Assembly: GCA_964533515.1 (NCBI GenBank)
Contig: CAZHMB010000025.1
Span: forward strand, 1 to 9,232
Direction: 5' to 3'
Source: CAZHMB01 sp964533515
GTDB lineage: Archaea; Nanobdellota; Nanobdellia; Pacearchaeales; GW2011-AR1
Length of the DNA: 9,232 nt
A model generated the notes under the pieces. It was not told the DNA's origin. It ran no database searches and worked only from the letters and a program-made list of their open reading frames with translations. Made by a program: the position numbers and the translations under genes. Positions 4,747-9,232 of the stretch are shown one piece after another. Position 1 is the first letter of the stretch. Each line of letters starts with the position of its first letter.

Positions 4747-5727
4747 ATGACAGAGGAAAAACCTGAGATTGGTGAAGATGAAATGATGGACAAACAGGGG
4801 AAGGGCTCTTTTGGAAATCTTCTTAAGAAGTCCCGGAAAAATCCTTGGATGCCTGCGAGTGTCGTTCTTGCTATTTTGGTGGTGGCTCTTTTAATTGTAA
4901 GTTTTAGTTCAACTTCAAGCATATCTGAAAATGAGGCTGGAGAGAAGTTTCTTGATTTTGCAAATTCTAGGGGAGCAAATGCAAACCTAGTTAGTGTAGA
5001 AGATTTGGGAAGTGTATACAAGGTTGTTTTATTAATTGAGGATCAAGAAGCACCATTTTATGTGACAAAGGATGGTAATAATTATATCCCTCCAGGGTCT
5101 CTTATTTCTATGACCGGGGCTGTAGTTGATAATTCTGGAGCAGGTTCAGAAGCAACTGAGATTCCTCAAACTGAAAGGCCGGAAGTTGAATTATTTATTA
5201 TGACTCATTGTCCTTACGGAACTCAATCCGAAAAAGGTTTTATCCCAGCGATTAATGAATTAAGCGATAGCATTGATGCTGAAGTTAGGTTTGTCCATTA
5301 TTTTATGCATGCTCCTGAAGAAACTGAAACTCCAAGGGAAATTTGTATTAGGGAAGAACAAGCAGATAAATGGTTGGATTATTTGACTTGTTTCCTGGAA
5401 GATGGAGATTCAGCAAGATGCGTAACTGAAGTTGGTGTTGATGAAAGCGCGATGCAAGAATGTATTAGCTCTGGCAGGTCCGATGAATATTATGCTTCTG
5501 ATTCAGAGTTAAGTGAAGGTTATGGGGTTGGGGGAAGTCCGACTTTGATTATTAATGGTCAGAAAGTTTCTAGTGGCAGGTCTCCAAGTGTAATGTTAGA
5601 AACTATATGTTCTGCTTTTACAGATTCTGCGAGACCTGCAGCTTGTGATCTTGAATTGTCAACTGTAAGCCCAAGCCCGGGATTTGGTTGGGATGGTTCT
5701 GGGACGGATAGCGGTGCACAGTGTTAG
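4747..5727 (+). CDS. Membrane-anchored DsbA/thioredoxin-fold protein with CPYG site
   Basis: A 326-residue protein. An acidic then basic cytoplasmic segment (1-33) precedes one membrane helix at about 34-53 (PASVVLAILVVALLIVSF), placing the rest outside the cell. Residues 55-125 form a small domain of unknown type, and a Ser/Gly/Thr linker leads to a thioredoxin-like domain from about 146: VELFIMTHCPYGTQSEKGF (147-165) with active-site-like C155-P-Y-G158, RFVHYFMHA, a helical insert with further cysteines, then GVGGSPTLIINGQ with the cis-proline at 265. Cysteines at 155, 200, 215, 225, 239, 288, 300 and 326 make eight in all. The end (SPSPGFGWDGSGTDSGAQC) is a Gly/Ser-rich tail closing on Cys. 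A disulfide or thiol exchange role at the cell surface is probable, but the second Cys of a CxxC is replaced by Gly. The start is fixed by the TATA-like box at 4718-4727. Confidence 0.85.
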   Translation: MTEEKPEIGEDEMMDKQGKGSFGNLLKKSRKNPWMPASVVLAILVVALLIVSFSSTSSISENEAGEKFLDFANSRGANANLVSVEDLGSVYKVVLLIEDQEAPFYVTKDGNNYIPPGSLISMTGAVVDNSGAGSEATEIPQTERPEVELFIMTHCPYGTQSEKGFIPAINELSDSIDAEVRFVHYFMHAPEETETPREICIREEQADKWLDYLTCFLEDGDSARCVTEVGVDESAMQECISSGRSDEYYASDSELSEGYGVGGSPTLIINGQKVSSGRSPSVMLETICSAFTDSARPAACDLELSTVSPSPGFGWDGSGTDSGAQC

Positions 5728-5728
5728 A

Positions 5729-5750
5729 TTTTTAGAATAGGTTTCTTTTT
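5729..5750 (+). terminator. T-rich terminator after the thioredoxin-fold gene
   Basis: T5 at 5729-5733 begins two bases after the TAG stop, and TTTCTTTTT follows at 5742-5750. No hairpin is evident; oligo-T alone is adequate for archaeal RNA polymerase. The rest of the 115-base gap holds only a purine-rich stretch and the promoter of the next gene. Confidence 0.45.
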
Positions 5751-5812
5751 GGATTACGCTGAGAAAGGTGGAAGATATTTGGGGTGGAAATAGATAGTCT
5801 AGGACAATAATT

Positions 5813-5820
5813 TTTATAAA
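5813..5820 (+). promoter_or_regulatory. TATA box of the 101-residue gene
   Basis: TTTATAAA is a perfect palindromic TATA box centred 26.5 bases before the ATG at 5843, which implies a leaderless transcript. It confirms that this small gene is separately transcribed from the gene before it. Confidence 0.65.
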
Positions 5821-5842
5821 GGGATTAACATAAATTATTTTT

Positions 5843-6148
5843 ATGGGAGATAATTTATTGAGAGAACATTCTTCTGATTTACCTTATCAGTCTAATTTGG
5901 GTTGGCATTCTGAAGAGGGTGTTTTGGAAGCCCTTCAAAGATTAGAGGGGTTAAATGTTAATTCACAGGATTACTGGGAATTAAAGTCAAGATTAATTGA
6001 ATGTATTTCCGGAAATGCCATTGAACAATTCTCAAGAGGTAAATATGATGCGGGAATGTTAACTAAAGATCATCTTGATGAAATAACTTTAAGATTATCC
6101 CGGAAAGAAGAAGAAAAGTCAGATAGTCCCCAAGAAGATTATTTTTAG
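5843..6148 (+). CDS. Small acidic protein of unknown function (101 aa)
   Basis: Not recognised. The predicted protein is hydrophilic and mainly helical, with no membrane segment or cysteine cluster. One cysteine is present (ECISGNAIEQF, about residues 53-63). The central part (GVLEALQRLEGLNVNSQDYWELKSRLIECI) looks like two amphipathic helices, and the C-terminus is a charged, probably disordered tail (RKEEEKSDSPQEDYF). A strong TATA box 26.5 bases upstream and codon use like its neighbours argue that it is a real gene. Its TAG stop overlaps the TAA stop of the convergent rfcL, so the two mRNAs must overlap at their 3' ends unless both end inside coding sequence; T6 runs at 6206-6211 and 6221-6226, inside rfcL, are candidate rightward terminators. 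Confidence 0.72.
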   Translation: MGDNLLREHSSDLPYQSNLGWHSEEGVLEALQRLEGLNVNSQDYWELKSRLIECISGNAIEQFSRGKYDAGMLTKDHLDEITLRLSRKEEEKSDSPQEDYF

Positions 6149-7323
6149 TTCATTAAATATTCAACTTCGTCTTCTTCTAATCTGAGTTCAGATTGAATAC
6201 TTGGGTTTTTTGCGATGATGTTTTTTATTATCGGGAATTCTTGAAGTGCTCTCTTTTTATTTGTGTGGGTTTTCGCTGCGTATTTTTCTGTTATTGATTT
6301 TTTCTTTGCAATTCTTTGATTGTTCATCCACATTTTTAAAATTCTTGTGGGTTTTTTGTAGGATGTGAAACCTGTTGAAGGAATTTTATTTCCTTTTGCT
6401 GATGAGATTCCGTAACTGAGGAAAAGATTTTCATAGACCATGAATCTCCAATATTGTTGTTTGTAAATTCTTCCTCTGAAAACATCTGTTTTGCTCAAGA
6501 GATCCATTGCTCTTGCCAACGCTTCTCCAGAATATTCTAAAGGAATGTTTTTTTCTACCCACAGGATTATCTCGTCCAAGTTCATGTTTACAGAATCGAA
6601 AACCTTTGAGGTGTCGGGGATTGGTTTTCCTTTGAAGACTAATTTTAAGGCATTGAAAATGCTTGTTTCTTTATTTCTTATATCGAAATCTATTTCTTCT
6701 GGATTTTCAACTTTCAATGCTGTTTGAAGATCGTTTATAGCGGCCCTCAAATCTCCTTGGGCCCTTGAGGAAATTTTTGTTAAGATTCCGTTGTCTAGGA
6801 ATTTCCCCTCTACCCTTAAAATATTTATAAGAAGATTTTTTATGTCCATATAGTTTATCTCTTTTAGTTCAACAAGTTCGGTTATTTTTCTAAGGCCAGA
6901 GAATTTTCTGTTCCAGATGTCGTTTGCCGTTAGAATTATTGGATATTTTGAATCTTTTATAAGACTTATGAGTTCTGTTAAGCCTCCACGATCTACGGCA
7001 GAGATTCCGTCAACTTCATCAACGAGAATTAATTTTGATTTGTTTGTTAAAGATGTTTGTTCAAGAGATGGTTTTAATATTTCATGGAGTTTTCCCTTGT
7101 TTCTTAAATCGCTTGCGTTTAATTCAAATATTTCCAAATTGTTTTCTTTCGCAGCTACATGAACGATTGTTGTTTTTCCTACTCCCGGAGGGCCGTGTAA
7201 GACAATTGCTTTTTTATTTGCTAAAGAAAAATTTGCGAGAAAACTTTGAATGGTAGAAATGGCTTCGCCTTGTCCAACAATTTGTTCATATTTTTTAGGT
7301 CTGTGTTTTTCAGATAAGGGCAT
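6145..7323 (-). CDS. rfcL: Replication factor C large subunit (clamp loader)
   Basis: RFC-L works with RFC-S to load the PCNA sliding clamp at primer ends using ATP. The 392-residue product begins MPLSEKHRPKKYEQIVGQ (RFC box II type) and has Walker A GPPGVGKTT (44-52), ELNASDLRN (67-75), Walker B LILVDEVDG (98-106), sensor 1 LTAND (131-135) and sensor 2 GDLRAAINDLQ (190-200). A helical collar domain follows. The C-terminus ends in an acidic EEDEVEYL segment, without an obvious PIP box of the QxxLxxFF type, so the usual PCNA-binding tail may be reduced or absent. The ATG at 7323 overlaps the end of the deoxyribosyltransferase-like gene by 14 bases, placing it last in an operon that starts with rfcS. 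A TTATAAAT about 31 bases upstream on the same strand could be a weak internal promoter. Confidence 0.95.
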   Translation of the reverse strand: MPLSEKHRPKKYEQIVGQGEAISTIQSFLANFSLANKKAIVLHGPPGVGKTTIVHVAAKENNLEIFELNASDLRNKGKLHEILKPSLEQTSLTNKSKLILVDEVDGISAVDRGGLTELISLIKDSKYPIILTANDIWNRKFSGLRKITELVELKEINYMDIKNLLINILRVEGKFLDNGILTKISSRAQGDLRAAINDLQTALKVENPEEIDFDIRNKETSIFNALKLVFKGKPIPDTSKVFDSVNMNLDEIILWVEKNIPLEYSGEALARAMDLLSKTDVFRGRIYKQQYWRFMVYENLFLSYGISSAKGNKIPSTGFTSYKKPTRILKMWMNNQRIAKKKSITEKYAAKTHTNKKRALQEFPIIKNIIAKNPSIQSELRLEEDEVEYLMN

Positions 7324-7735
7324 TTTGATTTATTGAATTTAAATTGTGATTTATAATTAAGGGATTAATTCCTACAAGCTCGTCTCTAAAAGAACAATTT
7401 GGTAGCGGATTCCATAAGAATATTTTTTTGTTCAATTCCCATGCTTTTACAATTTCCATAAATGTGGCTCCGCCGATATAATTTTTATTATTTTCTTTTT
7501 GAAGATTTAAGACCAGTAGAGCATCAATTTTTTTTATTTTTGGTTCATGTAATTTCATCATTTTTTGTTTGAATTTGATATGTTCTTCTTTGTCGAGAGA
7601 TTTAAATCTTTCTTCTGCGAAAGGTTCTTCAAAGGAATTTGGAAGAGTTATTTTATGCCCCCTTTTTTCTAATTTTTCTTTTATTTCGGGAATTGCATTG
7701 TAGTGGTGTTTACTACATGCTATAAAAATTTTCAT
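7310..7735 (-). CDS. Nucleoside 2-deoxyribosyltransferase-like protein
   Basis: A 141-residue protein with the Rossmann-like layout of the nucleoside 2-deoxyribosyltransferase superfamily, whose members move or hydrolyse (deoxy)ribosyl groups on nucleosides and nucleotides. It opens MKIFIACSK (first strand), has a long charged helix, KKIDALLVLN (68-77) with Asp71, then IGGATFMEIVKAWELNKKIFLWNPLP (87-112), in which Glu94 matches the catalytic glutamate position. Transfer, hydrolysis or mere nucleotide binding cannot be distinguished. I prefer the ATG at 7735 over the one at 7753: it gives a 4-base ATGA overlap with the upstream gene and starts right at the conserved first strand, while the longer form adds only a polar MDEKNK. 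The 3' end overlaps rfcL by 14 bases, so it is translated as part of the RFC operon. Confidence 0.82.
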   Translation of the reverse strand: MKIFIACSKHHYNAIPEIKEKLEKRGHKITLPNSFEEPFAEERFKSLDKEEHIKFKQKMMKLHEPKIKKIDALLVLNLQKENNKNYIGGATFMEIVKAWELNKKIFLWNPLPNCSFRDELVGINPLIINHNLNSINQNALI

Positions 7736-8103
7736 TTTGTTCTTTTCATCCATTCAAAATTTATTTTAGGATCTTTTGGATTAAAGATTTCAATAACTTT
7801 AAATTTTCCTTTTGTCCAAATTTTATTTTCTTTTAAGAAATGTGTGGCTTCTAATATTTTTATACCTGCCATGGGTCTTGAAAATTTCCCCTCCCCGGTT
7901 GTTACGAATAAAGGAATTTCCCCATTATTCCATTGGGGATCCTCCGATATATAATATAATCTTTGACCTTTTTTTAGAAATTCGTAGATTTGATTTGTTT
8001 CCAAGTTTTTGGGGATACACTCTTCCTTTTGTTGCGAACCTTCTTCAAATTCTGAAAAATCTCTCAACGCTAAATCCGGATTGAATTCTACTTGTATGCC
8101 CAT
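7732..8103 (-). CDS. Conserved-looking protein of unknown function in the RFC operon (123 aa)
   Basis: I cannot name the family. The sequence reads as a compact alpha/beta protein: MGIQVEFNPDLALRDF at the start, ECIPKNLE (28-35), YEFLKKGQRLYYI (40-52), PLFVTTGEGKFSRPMAGIKILEATHF (64-89) and TKGKFKVIEIF (97-107). The density of glycines, aromatics and short strands suggests a small beta-barrel or PUA/ASCH-like fold, but this is an impression. There is no signal peptide or membrane helix. It lies 100 bases after rfcS with no TATA-like box at the right distance, so it is probably read from the rfcS promoter through the structured spacer. GAGGT, about 17 bases before the ATG, is too distant to be a convincing ribosome site. 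Its stop overlaps the next start (ATGA), pointing to coupled translation with the deoxyribosyltransferase-like gene. Confidence 0.78.
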   Translation of the reverse strand: MGIQVEFNPDLALRDFSEFEEGSQQKEECIPKNLETNQIYEFLKKGQRLYYISEDPQWNNGEIPLFVTTGEGKFSRPMAGIKILEATHFLKENKIWTKGKFKVIEIFNPKDPKINFEWMKRTK

Positions 8104-8141
8104 TTTATTTAAAATTAAACCTCAGTTACTCTTTCCCAAAC

Positions 8142-8200
8142 CTGCAAGCATACCCCTTTTCGGGGCACAAGAACCTGTAAACAGGCAAGGATCCTTGCAG
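8142..8200 (-). other. Cloverleaf-like structured RNA element in the rfcS 3' spacer
   Basis: On the transcribed (leftward) strand, CTGCAAG (8200-8194) pairs perfectly with CTTGCAG (8148-8142). This encloses CCTGT-TT-ACAGG (8185-8174) and CCCC-GAAAA-GGGG (8165-8153). The 5' arm also belongs to a perfect 14-base palindrome, GCAAGGATCCTTGC (8185-8198), so it can fold locally (GCAAG-GATC-CTTGC) instead of making the long-range stem; the two folds exclude each other. It sits three bases after the rfcS stop and 38 bases before the next ATG. It is not a tRNA (no T-arm, 59 bases). Regulation of the downstream operon genes, mRNA processing or a palindromic repeat are all possible. Confidence 0.55.
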
Positions 8201-8203
8201 TTA

Positions 8204-9166
8204 TCATGATTTACCTAATCCCGCAAGGACAAAACTTGCTAGCAGAGCTTGGAGTTGAATAAAAGGATCAGAGCCCTCTACAATTCTGAATTCTGCTTCT
8301 CCCGTTTTTTCAGTTAGTTTAACTTTTATCTCTGGCTCAATTGGGAGATTCCAAATTTCTTTTTGTACGGCCTTTATAACGTCTTGTCCTGAGATTGATT
8401 CTTTCAACATTACATCTAAAAGTTTTTCTCTTGACTGTTCGAAGTCACCGGTTAAAGCATAGTCTAAAACAACTTTGATATCTTTCGGACGCGAGTTTGA
8501 GATTATTGTAGAAACCAGTTCTTCGTTTATGTTTGGGGATATTGCTGCTGCCGATTGGAGCAAGTTTATTGACCGTCTGCAATCTCCTTCACTTCCTTCA
8601 TAGACAATGTCAAGACCTCCGGGGGTTACGTCTAGGGATTCTGTTATAGCAATTCTTTCAACTATTTTTTGAATGTCTTTCTTTTCTAAAAGTTTAAATC
8701 TGAAGATTGCGCAACGAGATTGGATTGGATCGATAATTTTACTAGAATAGTTACAGGATAAGATAAAACGACAAGTTGCCGAATAGTTTTCCATTGTTCT
8801 TCTTAGGGCTTGTTGGGCTTCGGGAGTTAAAGCATCTGCTTCATCCAGAAATATTACTTTGAAGGGAGCATTTCCAACGGATTTTGTTCTTGCGAAATTT
8901 TTAACTTTTTCTCTTACAGTATTGATACCTCTTTCGTCGGAGGCGTTTAGTTCGTAATAATTGTCTTTCCAGGTATCTCCGAAAAGTTCTTTGACGATTA
9001 TTAAAGCAAGAGTTGATTTTCCTGTTCCGGCTGGTCCGGCCAAAAGAAGATGTGGAATGTTTAATGAATTGGTTAGGGATTCTATTCTTTTAATGATGTT
9101 TTCTTGCCCGACCATTTCTGAGAATTTTTGTGGTCGATATTTTTCCGTCCAAATTTCTGATGCCAT
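8204..9166 (-). CDS. rfcS: Replication factor C small subunit (clamp loader)
   Basis: RFC-S is the repeated AAA+ subunit of the archaeal clamp loader that opens PCNA and places it on primed DNA. The 320-residue protein has the usual family length with no intein: WTEKYRPQKFSEMVGQ (6-21), Walker A GPAGTGKST (44-52), ELNASDERGI (72-81), Walker B FLDEAD (106-111), sensor 1 LSCNY (136-140), the arginine-finger motif IDPIQSRC (145-152) and sensor 2 GDCRRSINLLQ in the mid-region, then the helical collar. The ATG at 9166 is set by the canonical MASEIWTEKYRP start and by a TATA-like box centred 26 bases upstream. It is the first gene of a leftward operon that continues through two small genes into rfcL, so both clamp-loader subunits are likely co-expressed. 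Confidence 0.97.
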   Translation of the reverse strand: MASEIWTEKYRPQKFSEMVGQENIIKRIESLTNSLNIPHLLLAGPAGTGKSTLALIIVKELFGDTWKDNYYELNASDERGINTVREKVKNFARTKSVGNAPFKVIFLDEADALTPEAQQALRRTMENYSATCRFILSCNYSSKIIDPIQSRCAIFRFKLLEKKDIQKIVERIAITESLDVTPGGLDIVYEGSEGDCRRSINLLQSAAAISPNINEELVSTIISNSRPKDIKVVLDYALTGDFEQSREKLLDVMLKESISGQDVIKAVQKEIWNLPIEPEIKVKLTEKTGEAEFRIVEGSDPFIQLQALLASFVLAGLGKS

Positions 9167-9187
9167 ATTAACTTTAAATTTAATCAG

Positions 9188-9196
9188 CTTATAAAG
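9188..9196 (-). promoter_or_regulatory. TATA box of the rfcS operon
   Basis: Read leftward, CTTTATAAG is centred 26 bases before the rfcS ATG, fitting a leaderless transcript. It is the only good TATA-like box ahead of any gene in the four-gene operon, apart from a weak, badly spaced one before rfcL. Confidence 0.6.
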
Positions 9197-9232
9197 ATTT
9201 TGTCACTGAAATGATATTTTAGAGAATTATTA

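Noticed and set aside
4740..5021. Leftward reading frame opposite the thioredoxin-fold gene
   Set aside because: It is antisense to the membrane anchor region of a clear gene and lacks start signals.
7736..7753. Longer start (MDEKNK) for the deoxyribosyltransferase-like gene
   Set aside because: It would overlap the upstream gene by 22 bases and add a polar tail before the conserved first strand; the ATG at 7735 gives the usual ATGA overlap.
8142..8200. Possible tRNA because of a 7-base closing stem and internal arms
   Set aside because: Neither strand has a T-arm with a GTTCRAA-type loop or a 7-base anticodon loop, and the element is only 59 bases long with 2-5 base hairpin loops.
8142..8210. 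Possible C/D box small RNA (ATGATAA near the 5' end on the leftward strand)
   Set aside because: The C box is imperfect and overlaps the rfcS stop, and no properly placed CUGA D box closes the element.

Overview
The window looks like a chromosomal segment of a small, AT-rich archaeon, most plausibly of the DPANN type (Pacearchaeota/Woesearchaeota-like; this finer placement is an impression, not shown). The archaeal call rests on both subunits of the archaeal clamp loader (RFC small and large), a Cbf5-type pseudouridine synthase with a PUA tail, and several genes whose TATA-like box is centred about 24-27 bases before the start codon, as expected for leaderless archaeal transcripts. Coding is dense, overlaps of 4-14 bases are common, and no gene-free stretch exceeds 140 bases. 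No tRNA, rRNA, CRISPR array or insertion sequence was seen.

Layout. Positions 2-775 (+) hold the 3' end of an adenosylcobalamin-dependent (class II) ribonucleotide reductase, followed at 914-1303 (+) by a nine-cysteine metal-binding protein. Positions 1394-2201 (-) hold two tandem paralogous two-helix membrane proteins with near-identical promoter blocks. The upstream paralogue shares one TATA box with a divergent gene for a 179-residue helical protein of unknown function (2252-2791, +). A compact fold of nested inverted repeats (2786-2848) separates this group from an alkD-like / cbf5 pair read leftward (4696-2850, 13-base overlap). alkD is divergent from a membrane-anchored thioredoxin-fold (DsbA-like) gene at 4747-5727 (+), again with a 50-base gap and one symmetric TATA box. 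A small unknown gene follows (5843-6148, +), whose stop codon overlaps the stop of rfcL.

The right third is a leftward operon: rfcS (9166-8204), a 100-base spacer containing a cloverleaf-like inverted-repeat structure, an unknown 123-residue gene (8103-7732), a nucleoside 2-deoxyribosyltransferase-like gene (7735-7310, ATGA overlap) and rfcL (7323-6145, 14-base overlap). The two clamp-loader subunits therefore flank two small genes, one of which looks nucleotide-related.

Most genes are housekeeping: dNTP synthesis, replication, base-excision repair and RNA pseudouridylation. The less ordinary parts are the two-paralogue membrane module with its divergent partner, the two matched 50-base bidirectional promoters, the two structured intergenic elements, the two small genes inside the RFC operon, and a hydrophilic GC-rich insertion inside Cbf5. 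None of these can be called a new system from one sequence alone.
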